Shown here: in pieces, positions 17,532 through 26,900 of the stretch | Layout of the letters: each line of letters begins with the position of its first letter | Numbering within the stretch: position 1 is the stretch's first letter | Assembly (NCBI GenBank): GCA_023229135.1 | Contig: JALNZT010000013.1 | Span: 41,878-105,877, forward strand | Direction: 5' to 3' | Length of the DNA stretch: 64,000 bases | DNA from: Bacteroidales bacterium | GTDB taxonomy: Bacteria > Bacteroidota > Bacteroidia > Bacteroidales > F082 | Translations under genes and position numbers: made by a program | Notes under the pieces: generated by a model | What the model saw: the letters and a program-made list of their open reading frames with translations, nothing else | Told to the model about the DNA's origin: nothing | Database searches by the model: none

Positions 17532-18755
17532 ATGACCGAAAAAATTAGCTCTAAAAAAGCGATTGAATTAGAAGACAAGTATGGTGCTCATAATTATCAT
17601 CCGCTACCTGTAGTATTATCCAAGGGCAGGGCTGCCCGTGTTTGGGATGCCGAAGGAAAAGAGTATTACGATTTTTTATCCGCATACTCAGCAGTAAATC
17701 AAGGGCATTGCCATCCGCATATTATCGGAGCTTTAGTAGATCAGGCGCAGACGCTGACACTTACATCACGTGCTTTTTTCAATGATGTTTTAGGTGTTTA
17801 CGAAAAATTTATCACCTCTTTCTTTGGTTTCGACAAGGTGTTGCCAATGAATAGCGGTGCCGAAGGTGTTGAAACAGCACTAAAACTTTGCCGCAAATGG
17901 GCTTACGAAAAAAAAGGTGTTCCGGAAAATCAGGCTAAAATTATTGTTTGCGAAGGTAACTTCCATGGCCGCACCGTTACCATTGTAAGTATGTCAACGG
18001 ATCCTGATGCACGCCGAAACTACGGGCCGTTTACACCTGGCTTTATCACCATCCCTTATAACGATATCCCAGCACTCGAGGAAGCTTTAAAAGATCCCCA
18101 TGTTGCAGGCTTTTTGGTAGAACCTATCCAGGGGGAAGCCGGCGTTTTTGTTCCAGACGAAGGTTATTTAAAGAAAGCTTCTGAGCTTTGCCAAGCCAAT
18201 AATGTGTTGTTTATTGCTGATGAGGTACAGACAGGAATTGCCCGTACCGGAAAGCTGATTGCCTGCGAACATGAAGGTGTTCGTCCTGAAATTTTGATTC
18301 TTGGAAAAGCACTTTCAGGCGGTGTTTATCCTGTTTCGGCAGTTCTTGCTGATGACGAAATTATGCTTACCATAAAACCGGGCGAACATGGATCTACATT
18401 TGGTGGAAACCCAATAGCAGCACGCGTTGCAGTGGCAGCACTTGAAGTGGTAAGAGACGAGAAATTAGCTGAAAGAGCCGAAAAGTTTGGTAAGATATTC
18501 CGCGATGAGATGCGTTCCATTAAAAGTGAGATGATTTCCGTAGTGAGAGGAAAAGGCTTGCTTAATGCGATTATTATTAAGCCAAAAAACGGCAAAACAG
18601 CTTGGGACGTTTGTATAAAAATGGCCGAGTTAGGTGTGCTTGCCAAACCTACTCATGGCGATATCATCCGTTTTGCGCCTCCTTTGGTAATCTCTGAAGA
18701 CGAACTCCACGAAGCCATCGGACGTATCAAGGAAGCAATTCTTTCTTTTGACTAA
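17532..18755 (+). CDS. rocD: Ornithine--oxo-acid aminotransferase
   Basis: PLP-dependent class III aminotransferase of 407 residues that converts ornithine and 2-oxoglutarate into glutamate semialdehyde and glutamate. Visible landmarks: EDKYGAHNYHPLPVVLSKGRAARVWDAEGKEYYDFLSAYSAVNQGHCHP at the N-terminus, NSGAEGVETALKLCRKW, FIADEVQTGIARTGK and the PLP lysine segment LGKALSGGVYPVSAV. These patterns separate OAT from acetylornithine aminotransferase (family knowledge). Monocistronic, with its own promoter, and separated from the convergent sodB by a bidirectional terminator. Confidence 0.95.
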   Translation: MTEKISSKKAIELEDKYGAHNYHPLPVVLSKGRAARVWDAEGKEYYDFLSAYSAVNQGHCHPHIIGALVDQAQTLTLTSRAFFNDVLGVYEKFITSFFGFDKVLPMNSGAEGVETALKLCRKWAYEKKGVPENQAKIIVCEGNFHGRTVTIVSMSTDPDARRNYGPFTPGFITIPYNDIPALEEALKDPHVAGFLVEPIQGEAGVFVPDEGYLKKASELCQANNVLFIADEVQTGIARTGKLIACEHEGVRPEILILGKALSGGVYPVSAVLADDEIMLTIKPGEHGSTFGGNPIAARVAVAALEVVRDEKLAERAEKFGKIFRDEMRSIKSEMISVVRGKGLLNAIIIKPKNGKTAWDVCIKMAELGVLAKPTHGDIIRFAPPLVISEDELHEAIGRIKEAILSFD

Positions 18756-18769
18756 TCCAGATTCAATAG

Positions 18770-18809
18770 CAAAAAAAAAGACCGATTAATTAACCGGTCT
18801 TTTTTTTTG
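18770..18809 (+). terminator. Bidirectional terminator between rocD and sodB
   Basis: AAAGACCG and CGGTCTTT form the stem around a loop of about 10 bases, with a run of A on the left and T on the right. It serves rocD on the plus strand and sodB on the minus strand. Confidence 0.9.
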
Positions 18810-18819
18810 AATTATTTTG

Positions 18820-19443
18820 CTATAAAGCTGCTTTGTAATTTTTGCTTACCTCTTCCCAGTTAACCAGGTTCCAAAAGGCACCGATATAATCAGGACGTTT
18901 ATTTTGATACTTCAGGTAATAAGCGTGTTCCCATACATCAAGACCGAGAATTGGTGTGCCGACACAATCAGCTACATCCATCAATGGATTGTCCTGATTA
19001 GGAGTGGAGCAGACTGCAAGGCTTTTATCTGATTTTACACAGATCCAGGCCCAGCCACTTCCGAAGCGGGTTGCTGCAGCAGCATTAAATTTTTCTTTCA
19101 GGGCATCGAATGAGCCAAAATGTTTGTCGATTGCAGCAGCCAAATCACCCGTTGGGGCACCACCACCCTTACCAGATAAAATCTTCCAGAAAAGGCTGTG
19201 GTTGTAATGACCGCCTCCATTGTTGCGAACGCCAACAGGATACTTGCTGATATTTTTCAGCAAATCCTCAAATGTCTTATCGGCCATCTCCGTGTCTTTT
19301 ACGGCAGCCTGCAAATTGTTAAAATAAGCATTATGATGCTTTGTATAATGGATTTCCATTGTTCTGGCATCAATGTTTGGCTCTAAAGCATCATAACTGT
19401 AGGGTAATTCAGGAAATTTTAAATCTTTTACACTGGTTTTCAT
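18820..19443 (-). CDS. sodB: Fe/Mn superoxide dismutase
   Basis: A cytoplasmic dismutase of 207 residues that converts superoxide to hydrogen peroxide and oxygen. Metal ligands are visible as His in YTKHHNAY (about 33), His in HYNHSLFW (about 82), and Asp and His in LDVWEHAYYLKYQN (about 168 and 172). GGGAPTGDLAAAIDKHFGSFDALKEKF and SGWAWICV follow the bacterial Fe-SOD pattern, though metal choice cannot be read with certainty. A 21-bp palindrome upstream at 19482-19502 may mediate oxidative or metal control. Confidence 0.95.
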   Translation of the reverse strand: MKTSVKDLKFPELPYSYDALEPNIDARTMEIHYTKHHNAYFNNLQAAVKDTEMADKTFEDLLKNISKYPVGVRNNGGGHYNHSLFWKILSGKGGGAPTGDLAAAIDKHFGSFDALKEKFNAAAATRFGSGWAWICVKSDKSLAVCSTPNQDNPLMDVADCVGTPILGLDVWEHAYYLKYQNKRPDYIGAFWNLVNWEEVSKNYKAAL

Positions 19444-19481
19444 ATTCGTAATTTTTATTGATTGAAATATTGCATTTTGGA

Positions 19482-19502
19482 TATTTAGAAAACATCTAAA
19501 TA
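19482..19502 (-). promoter_or_regulatory. 21-bp palindrome upstream of sodB, candidate operator
   Basis: TATTTAGA at 19482-19489 and TCTAAATA at 19495-19502 form a perfect 8-bp inverted repeat with a 5-base spacer, 38 bases upstream of the sodB start. Two more ATTTAGAA half-site-like words follow at about 19510 and 19549. The bound regulator is unknown; a Fur/PerR-type factor is a guess from the gene it controls. Confidence 0.55.
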
Positions 19503-19547
19503 GCCTATCATTTAGAACAATAAAAATTGGAAAATGTTCGCTTCAGT

Positions 19548-22064
19548 TTAGAATTCAATTAAAAGCTTCAGATTGAGCTGTCTGGGTGTAAGGTAGTTAG
19601 GTACGGCGTATGGCCTATTGTCGATGTCTTTGACCCAGATATAAGACACGGTATTGTTAACTTGTAACAGGTTAAACACTTCCAGGCTGAGCCACATATT
19701 TTTGATGTGGCTGAACATTGATTTTTTGCTTTTTTTGCTGTACTCACCAATCAGCTGTTTGCTAAAGCCAATATCAACACGACGATAATCTGGCATCCGT
19801 AGAGTTTGCTGATAGCGCTGTGTGTTTGGTGGCCCAAAGGGTAAACTTGTTCCGTAAAGCAGCCTGAGATGAACCCGAAAAGTTGGATAATTTGGGATGT
19901 AATCCTGAAAAAGAATGGAGAATTGAAGACGCTGGTCAGAAGGGCGGGGGATCATTCCCGGAAAAACTGTTACCGTGTCGGCAATGGTGCTGTTTTCTGA
20001 AAGTTGATTAATTCTATCACCGTCTGTATTAACAAAATACTGAAAGCTGTCGCCTTCAACATCTTCCGCGGTTTTGAGCAGTGAGACGCTGGCCCAGCTT
20101 TCAACACCTTTTACAAATTCGCCGTTCAGTTTAAGATCGATGCCTGTGGCATAACCCTGCGCAAGTTGGTCGGCGTAATATCGGATGCGTACATTATCCA
20201 CTTCATAAGGGATGATGCGGTCTAAATATTTATAATAAATCTCTGAGGTAAATACGAATGGCCGGTTCCAGGCTTCAAAATGCAGGTCGCTTCCCAAGAC
20301 GATCTGATAGGATTTTTGTGAACGGCTGTCGGCATAAAGCGATCCGTCAAATTTCCTGATTTCACGGTAAAAAGGCGATTGGTTATATACGCCTGCCGCC
20401 AGCCTGAAAATCATACGTTTTTCCCAGGCAGGTTTGTAGGTCAGGCTGGCCCGTGGACTAATCAATACTTCACTTGCATAGTCCCAATAATTAGCTCTGA
20501 TACCTGCCGTTAAAGTGTATTCGGCTTCTTCACGATCAAAAAATGTCCAGGAATTTTGCACAAAAGCATTGGCATTGTACCACTGTAGTTTGTTGTGTGC
20601 TCGGGCCACCTGGTTCAGTACAAGCGAGGGCCTATCGAGGCTCTGACTGCCAATATTGTCTGTGGGACGGGGAAGCGTAAAGCCTGCCGAATCAATCATT
20701 TCCCATTCGTTCAGCCTGTCGTCAATATCCTGAATCTGAAAACGTGCACCCCATTTCAGCACCTGACGGTGTTTCACGAGAGTCCCTTTATGATCAATAT
20801 TTAACACAAAGGCATCGAAGTAGTTACGGGCATGATTAAGATAGGTTCCCACACCTTGCACCTGTTTGACATTGCCAAATTGTTCGCTTCCAAGTGAATT
20901 GTCAAGAAGGCCAATCCAATATTGACCCTGGATATCGTATGTTTCTGTTTCCACGGTGCTGTAAGCCGAGGCAGTTAGTCGTAAATCCAGGCGATTAGTT
21001 GGCCGGTGAATCACTGAAATCGCTGTCATACCAGTGCTGTACTGATCAACTTCCTGCCCATCAAAGTAGACGTTTAAGCGATAGGCTTCCTGAAAAGTAC
21101 CAAAATCAGTTTCTCTACTTTCGGGAATCAATGTGTATTTATTTCGTGAAAAATAACCCATTGCATTCAGTTCCCAGGCAGGATTGAGCTGATAGGTAAG
21201 AAAGCTTTGAATGTCGATAAAGTTAGGACGGTATGCGCCTTTGGTTTCTAAGGAGTTAAGTACGTATTGCGTAGTTTTGTATCGGGCGCCAATCAGATAG
21301 GTGAGTTTTTTGCTGCGGCCTTCAAGGTGCATATCAGCGCCGAGCAAACTCAAACTTACCGAACCCGCTGTTTCTTCAGGTTTTTTATAGGTAATATCTA
21401 ATACCGACGACAGCTTATCGCCATATTCGGCTGCAAAACCACCGGCTGAGAAAGAGATGGATGAAACGAGTTTCGAGTTTAAAAAACTAAGACCTTCCTG
21501 TTGGCCTGAACGGATTAAAAACGGTCGATAGACTTCAATGCCATTAACATAAACCAGATTTTCGTCAAAATTTCCACCACGCACCGTGTATTGACTGCTC
21601 AATTCGTTGCTGGACGACACACCCGGAAGCGTTTTTATCAGGTCTTCTATACCACTTCCAACCGTTGGAAGCAAGGCAGCTTCGCGTGGGTTTAGGTTAG
21701 TCATATTGCTGTTATTGATGCGCTGATCTACAATCTCAGCTCCCGGAAGTGTTGTGGTAACGCTCATTAGCATCACATCGTATTCAAGTTGTTGACCGCT
21801 TGCCAGTCTTAACTCCCTGAATTGCTGTGTGTAGCCTATAAACGAAAAGCCTAGCTGCAGCAAGGTATCGGCGGGCAATAGGATGCTGTATCGCCCACGC
21901 GAATCAGTAGTGGTTCCACCAGAAAAGCCCGGAACCGCCACATTCACCAGCTCGAGGCTTGCGCCGCGTTCATCTGTCACTTTTCCATAAACTCGGGCCT
22001 GTTCCTGTGAAAACGTGAATAACGGTAAAAAAAGTAGAGGTAAAAGATACTTCAAAAATCCCAT
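19548..22064 (-). CDS. TonB-dependent outer-membrane receptor
   Basis: 838 residues from the start at 22064, which places a good signal peptide (MGFLKYLLPLLFLPLFTFSQ) at the N-terminus. Next comes a carboxypeptidase-regulatory-like domain (ARVYGKVTDERGASLELVNVAVPGFSGGTTTDSRGRYSI), then a plug domain (LPTVGSGIEDLIKTLPGVSSSNELSSQYTVRGGNFDENLVYVNGIEV), then a 22-strand-type barrel ending LNLKLLIEF. No SusD-like partner is nearby, so it is not an obvious SusC. The substrate is unknown. It follows rpmB on the same strand but a terminator lies between them. Confidence 0.92.
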   Translation of the reverse strand: MGFLKYLLPLLFLPLFTFSQEQARVYGKVTDERGASLELVNVAVPGFSGGTTTDSRGRYSILLPADTLLQLGFSFIGYTQQFRELRLASGQQLEYDVMLMSVTTTLPGAEIVDQRINNSNMTNLNPREAALLPTVGSGIEDLIKTLPGVSSSNELSSQYTVRGGNFDENLVYVNGIEVYRPFLIRSGQQEGLSFLNSKLVSSISFSAGGFAAEYGDKLSSVLDITYKKPEETAGSVSLSLLGADMHLEGRSKKLTYLIGARYKTTQYVLNSLETKGAYRPNFIDIQSFLTYQLNPAWELNAMGYFSRNKYTLIPESRETDFGTFQEAYRLNVYFDGQEVDQYSTGMTAISVIHRPTNRLDLRLTASAYSTVETETYDIQGQYWIGLLDNSLGSEQFGNVKQVQGVGTYLNHARNYFDAFVLNIDHKGTLVKHRQVLKWGARFQIQDIDDRLNEWEMIDSAGFTLPRPTDNIGSQSLDRPSLVLNQVARAHNKLQWYNANAFVQNSWTFFDREEAEYTLTAGIRANYWDYASEVLISPRASLTYKPAWEKRMIFRLAAGVYNQSPFYREIRKFDGSLYADSRSQKSYQIVLGSDLHFEAWNRPFVFTSEIYYKYLDRIIPYEVDNVRIRYYADQLAQGYATGIDLKLNGEFVKGVESWASVSLLKTAEDVEGDSFQYFVNTDGDRINQLSENSTIADTVTVFPGMIPRPSDQRLQFSILFQDYIPNYPTFRVHLRLLYGTSLPFGPPNTQRYQQTLRMPDYRRVDIGFSKQLIGEYSKKSKKSMFSHIKNMWLSLEVFNLLQVNNTVSYIWVKDIDNRPYAVPNYLTPRQLNLKLLIEF

Positions 22065-22137
22065 GCTCCTGATTATTGTCTTACTATAACTCACTTGCAG
22101 CTGATATATTTCGTGAGGAAACCTCGGCAACAAAAAA

Positions 22138-22168
22138 AAAGCTGCTGCGATCTAATCACAACAGCTTT
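22138..22168 (-). terminator. Terminator after rpmB
   Basis: AAAGCTG and CAGCTTT pair on either side of an internal CTG/CAA region. Read on the minus strand the hairpin ends in a run of nine T, just downstream of rpmB. Confidence 0.75.
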
Positions 22169-22191
22169 GTATGCTTTTTTGAAGGAATTAC

Positions 22192-22434
22192 TTACCTGCG
22201 AAAAAGATGACCTTGGTCACTGGCTTCAACCATCGCACTGTAAATTCCTTTTTTGTTGATAGTACGCAGGCCGGCAGCCGAAACTTTCAATGTAACCCAC
22301 TCTTCCAACTCAGGGATATAAAATCTTTTCACATGCAAATTGGGCTCAAAAGTCCTTTTTGACTTCCTGTTGGAGTGTGAAACTTTATTTCCTGTGATAA
22401 CTTTCTTTCCTGTTATTTGACAAATCTTTGACAT
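22192..22434 (-). CDS. rpmB: 50S ribosomal protein L28
   Basis: An 80-residue basic protein starting MSKICQITGKKVITGNKVSHSNRKSKRTFEPN and containing KRFYIPELEEWVTLKVSAAGLRTINKKG, the full L28 signature. In many bacteria rpmB is followed by rpmG; here no L33 gene follows, only a terminator and the TonB receptor gene. Upstream on the minus strand a TTTG, 20 bases and TTATTTTG arrangement may be its promoter. Confidence 0.97.
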   Translation of the reverse strand: MSKICQITGKKVITGNKVSHSNRKSKRTFEPNLHVKRFYIPELEEWVTLKVSAAGLRTINKKGIYSAMVEASDQGHLFRR

Positions 22435-22718
22435 GATGCTTAATGTTATAAGATGAAACCCCTTGAAATTGGGAGTGCAAAATAAGGCATAAATTTTTGA
22501 TTACACAAACACAATTTCAAAAAATATCTACTTCGTGACTGTTGATCGGCTGCAAAGATAGTTAGAATAGCCATGAAATCTACAACACAACTATTTTTTG
22601 AGGCTAAAACTTCTTCTGAAAATATTTTAAGAACGATTTTTTACTGCGTTTGCCCACAACAATTTTTCGTTAAAGTCGATTTATCTTATTTTTAATCTGT
22701 CTAAATAATAAATTGTGT

Positions 22719-22726
22719 TATTTTTG
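22719..22726 (+). promoter_or_regulatory. Candidate promoter of the SlyD-like gene in the divergent rpmB intergenic region
   Basis: TATTTTTG fits TAnnTTTG and lies 52 bases before the ATG at 22778. The rest of the 343-base divergent region (22435-22777) is AT-rich; apart from the minus-strand promoter of rpmB nothing else stands out. Confidence 0.45.
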
Positions 22727-22777
22727 CCCCATTAGTTTACAAATTAATTCACGAAACCCAACAAACGACATAATACT

Positions 22778-23419
22778 ATGGTAATTGAAACGCAAAAAGT
22801 AGGCATTTTGAGCTACCAAATCAAAGTTGATCAGCCGGATGGCGAAATTTTGGAAACTGTTACTACCGATAATCCACGCACCATGCTGTTTGGCACCGGT
22901 CGCGTACTTGCAGGTTTTGAAAAACGACTGCTGGGATTAAAATCCGGCGATACTTTCGACTTCGTTATTGAACCGGATGAAGCCTTTGGCGATTTTCGCG
23001 AAGAGCTGTTGATGGAAGTTCCCAAGTCAGCTTTTGTTATCAACGGAGAACTTAAAGCCGAAACCCTGAAGATTGGCAGAACAGTACCTATGATGGATGG
23101 CGAAGGCAATCCCTTTGAAGGCCGCATCATTGAATTCGTTGACGATGCCGTAAGAATGGACTTCAACCATCCGCTGGCCGGCAAAACGCTGCGCACAAGC
23201 GGTGTGGTAATTAATGTGCGCGAAGCCACGGATGAAGAACTTAATCCTGCGCCATCAGGCTGTGGTTGTGGAACCCAGGATAGTAGCTGTTGTGGAGGTG
23301 GCGGACATGAACATAGTCACGATGAGCATGGTTGTGGTTGCGGCACTTCCGATGAAAGCTGCTGTAGCAGCTCGCCCGAGCTTCAGGAGCAAAGCACTGG
23401 AGGCTGCGGCTGCCACTAA
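22778..23419 (+). CDS. SlyD-like FKBP peptidyl-prolyl isomerase with Cys/His metal tail
   Basis: 213 residues. The first 155 form an FKBP domain with an inserted flap, as in SlyD: YQIKVDQPDGEILETV, MLFGTGRVLAGFEKRLLGLKSGD, EAFGDFREELLMEVPKS and VRMDFNHPLAGKTLRTSGVVINVREAT. The last 55 residues are a metal-binding tail with ten Cys and five His in GCGCG, SSCC, GHEHSHDEHGCGCG and GGCGCH clusters. SlyD proteins help protein folding and deliver nickel to hydrogenase or urease (family knowledge). No nickel enzyme is in the window, so the metal role is open. Confidence 0.92.
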   Translation: MVIETQKVGILSYQIKVDQPDGEILETVTTDNPRTMLFGTGRVLAGFEKRLLGLKSGDTFDFVIEPDEAFGDFREELLMEVPKSAFVINGELKAETLKIGRTVPMMDGEGNPFEGRIIEFVDDAVRMDFNHPLAGKTLRTSGVVINVREATDEELNPAPSGCGCGTQDSSCCGGGGHEHSHDEHGCGCGTSDESCCSSSPELQEQSTGGCGCH

Positions 23420-23448
23420 GTAACTGACGTTAGTACAGGTGTACGCGT

Positions 23449-23476
23449 GTAAAAGGAATTCATGTATTCCTTTTAC
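23449..23476 (+). other. Hairpin in the 3' region of the SlyD-like gene
   Basis: GTAAAAGGAAT at 23449-23459 and ATTCCTTTTAC at 23466-23476 form an 11-bp perfect stem with a 6-base loop. No T-run follows, so it is more likely an mRNA-stabilising or processing hairpin than the terminator itself. Confidence 0.6.
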
Positions 23477-23517
23477 GCTCCTATACGTCAATCCCATTAC
23501 TTACACCCTCTAATGAA

Positions 23518-23547
23518 AAAGGCCGGACTTTTGGTAGTCCGGCCTTT
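23518..23547 (+). terminator. Bidirectional terminator
   Basis: AAAGGCCGGAC and GTCCGGCCTTT form an 11-bp stem with an 8-base loop. It lies between the SlyD-like gene and the convergent small membrane protein gene. Confidence 0.85.
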
Positions 23548-23574
23548 CTCGTCTGTTCATCCCGCACAAAAGTG

Positions 23575-23697
23575 CTACTTTTTAGATCCAATATTGCTGT
23601 GCCTTTTTTCTTCTATCAAAGGTGCATGTTTAATGGCATGAATCAAAGCCGCTACACCAAAAATTGCGAAGGACGAAATTACAATAATAGCGATCAT
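23575..23697 (-). CDS. Small membrane protein, 40 residues (53 with an upstream TTG)
   Basis: From ATG 23697 the frame reads MIAIIVISSFAIFGVAALIH, then a charged tail with EEKRH. That is one hydrophobic helix followed by a charged tail. The frame stays open upstream to a TTG at 23736, which would add 13 residues. A near-perfect promoter at 23747-23776 on the same strand would start transcription around 23740, which favours the ATG, and a terminator follows. Promoter, frame and terminator together support a real small gene. Function unknown. Confidence 0.6.
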   Translation of the reverse strand: MIAIIVISSFAIFGVAALIHAIKHAPLIEEKRHSNIGSKK

Positions 23698-23746
23698 AAC
23701 AGCAAATTTTAGAACGTAATGCCAATTGATTTTCAATTAGCAGTGA

Positions 23747-23776
23747 CAAATCTAAAAATGTTTTTTTAAAACGCAA
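23747..23776 (-). promoter_or_regulatory. Promoter of the small membrane protein gene
   Basis: On the minus strand TTG at 23776-23774 is followed by exactly 19 bases and then TAGATTTG at 23754-23747, a full match to the Bacteroidota consensus. Confidence 0.65.
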
Positions 23777-23872
23777 CCGGTTTAAATATTCCCTCTCCTA
23801 TTTAGAATGATTATAAGTAGCAGAAAGGCTGTGAAAATAGAATAACACATTTCACGATCTTTATTATTAGCA

Positions 23873-23880
23873 TATATTTG
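23873..23880 (+). promoter_or_regulatory. Candidate -7 element of the receiver/PPDK_N gene
   Basis: TATATTTG fits TAnnTTTG, 47 bases before the ATG at 23928. The -33 position reads only TTTC. Confidence 0.45.
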
Positions 23881-23927
23881 CTGATGGAATAAGCCATACA
23901 GGCTTTGACCATCTAAACAGCAAGCCT

Positions 23928-26900
23928 ATGATTACTTCGCCTTCTGACTTACTCAACCGCAAATTTATTTTTAACGACACCTCTTTTAATAACCTGATGC
24001 GGAAGCGCATCTACCATGTGTTACTAATTTCGTCTGTGTATGACGCCTTTATTCTGGAAGAGGATGGCCGCATTGATGAACAGATTTTTGATGAATACGT
24101 ATCTCTTAACCTGCGTTATCCTCCCAGCTTTATCCTCACCAGCAATCCCGAAGATGTTCTGGATATTATGAAAAATCAGAATATCGATCTGGTAATTGAG
24201 ATGCTGAGTGCCGAGGAAAAGGAAACCTATAAGCTTGCCAGCCGTATTGAAGCAGATTATCCTGATGTGCCGATCGTGATTCTTACCCCATTTTCGCGCG
24301 AGCTTTCGCTAAAGATCGATCGGAATGAGTTGCGTGGCATCGACTATGTTTTTAACTGGTTAGGCAATGCCGATATTTTGTTGGCCATCATCAAACTTAT
24401 TGAGGATAAGATGAACGCCGATCACGACATTATTGAAGTTGGCGTGCAGTGTATTATTTTGGTTGAAGATTCGGTGAGGTTTTATAGCAGCTATTTGCCC
24501 AATATTTACAAAATTATTTTTAAGCAGTCGAAATCGTTTATGACCGAGGGCCTGAACGACCACCAAAAGATGCTGCGCATGCGGGGGCGTCCAAAAATTT
24601 TATTGGCAACAAACTATGAAGATGCCATAGACTTGTATAAAAAATACAAACGAAATATCCTGGGCATTATTTCTGATATTTCTTATACCCGCGATGGGAA
24701 AACCGATCCGCAGGCGGGAATCAGGCTTTGCAAAGTGGTGAAGAAAAACGACAAGTATATGCCGCTTTTGTTACAGTCGTCAGATGCTGAAAATGCCGAG
24801 ATAGCCAAAGAAATAAAAGTCGGTTTTATCAATAAAAATTCCAAAACACTTTCGCGGGAGCTGCGCCGTTTTATCAAAGAATATTTTGCTTTTGGTGATT
24901 TTGTTTTCAAAGATCCGGACAACCATTTGGAGGTGATGCGGGCTGCTGATCTGAAAGCTCTTCAGGAAAAGATATTCCAGGTTCCCAACAAATCGCTGCA
25001 ATACCACATTGAACGCGATCATTTGTCTAAATGGCTGCGTGCCAGGGCTTTGTTTCCGTTGGCAGATTTGTTTAAGCAATTTACGCCTCAAGATTTTTTA
25101 GATAGCGACGACACCAAACGCTTTGTGTTTGATGCAATTGCACATTTCAGGCTCAACAGGGCGCGGGGTGTAATTGCTGAGTTCAACCACGAAAGCTTTG
25201 ACGAATACCTGTCGTTTACGCGAATCGGCCAGGGTTCTATTGGTGGAAAAGCACGTGGACTGGCTTTTCTCGACTCGCTTATCAAGCGCAATAATCTGAA
25301 TGATAAATTTGAAGGTATAACCATTGGTATTCCAAGAACTGTAGTGCTTTGCACAGATATTTTTGACGATTTCATGGAAGAGAATAATCTCTATTCCATT
25401 GCCCTTTCCGAAGAAATATCTGATGATGAAATTCTGCATCATTTCATCGAAGCAAGGCTGCCTTTCCGTATCCAGGAGGACCTTTATACCCTGATCTCCG
25501 TAATTCGGAATCCAATTGCCGTTCGATCATCAAGTTTACTCGAAGATAGTCATTATCAGCCTTTTGCCGGAATTTATTCGACCTATATGATTCCGGTTGT
25601 CGAAAACGATGAGCGCACAATGATGCAGTTGTTAGGTAACGCCATCAAAAGTGTTTACGCTTCCGCGTTTTTTGCTGATAGCAAGGCCTATATGACAGCT
25701 ACCAAGAACATGATCGATGAAGAAAAAATGGCTATTGTGCTGCAGGAAGTCTGTGGGAAAAAATACAATAGCCATTATTATCCGGCCTGCTCAGGTGTGG
25801 CGCGTTCTATCAACTTTTATCCTATTCCGCCCGAAAAACCCGAAGATGGAATAGCCAATATCGCCCTTGGCCTCGGAAAGCTGATTGTTGATGGTGGCCA
25901 AACGATCCGGTTCTCACCAAAATATCCAAATAAAGTGCTGCAAACCAGTCAGCCTGATATGGCTTTACGTGAAACACAAAAAGTATTTTATGCACTCAAT
26001 TTAGATCCGGATAGCTTTCAGCCCACTACGGATGATGCCGCAAATCTCCTGGTGCTGAAAACCAGCCAGGCCGATGAGGATGGGATACTGAAACTGGTTT
26101 GTTCTACCTACGATTTCGAAAATCACCTCTTACGCGATGGCTATCACGAAGGTGGGAAAAAGTTGGTTACTTTTGCTAATATACTGAAATATAAAACCTT
26201 TCCACTGTCTGATATCTTGCAAGAAGTGTTAAGGGTAGGACAAATGGAAATGCGCAAGCCTATTGAGATAGAATTTGCTGTGGAGCTTAACAAGCCTAAA
26301 GATGCGATAAAGTTTTTCTATGTGTTGCAGATAAGGCCTGTGGTAAGTATGAATGAGTCGCTTGATATAGATATGGGAGCTGTGAAAGAGGAAGACTGTA
26401 TAATTACAGCAGATCATACCCTAGGCAATGGTCTTATCATGGACTTGAAGGATTTTGTGTATGTTAAACCAGGAGCCTTTAATCCTGCCAAAACCCGCAT
26501 TATTGCTGAGATTATTAGCAAGCTCAACAGCCGGTTGTTAAAAGAAGGGAAAAACTATATTCTGGTAGGTCCGGGGCGTTGGGGATCGAGCGATCCATGG
26601 TTGGGGATTCCTGTAAAATGGCCACAGATTTCGGCGGCACGGGTAATCATTGAGTCGGGGCTGGAGAACTATCGTATTGACCCCAGTCAGGGAACACACT
26701 TTTTCCAAAACCTCACTTCTTTTGGTGTAGGTTATTTTACCATCAATCCGTTTATCAATGAAGGCGCTTACGACCTAAGATTTTTGGATACTAAAGAAGC
26801 TTTTTACGAGGATGAATTTGTGCGCCATATTCGCTTTGAGGAAGATATGGAAGTAGTGATTGATGCCAGGAAGAACAGGGGGATGATCTTAAAGCCGGGG

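Noticed and set aside
19548..22064. SusC assignment for the TonB-dependent receptor
   Set aside because: No SusD-like lipoprotein gene is adjacent, and the chain is shorter than the usual 1000 or so residues of SusC proteins.
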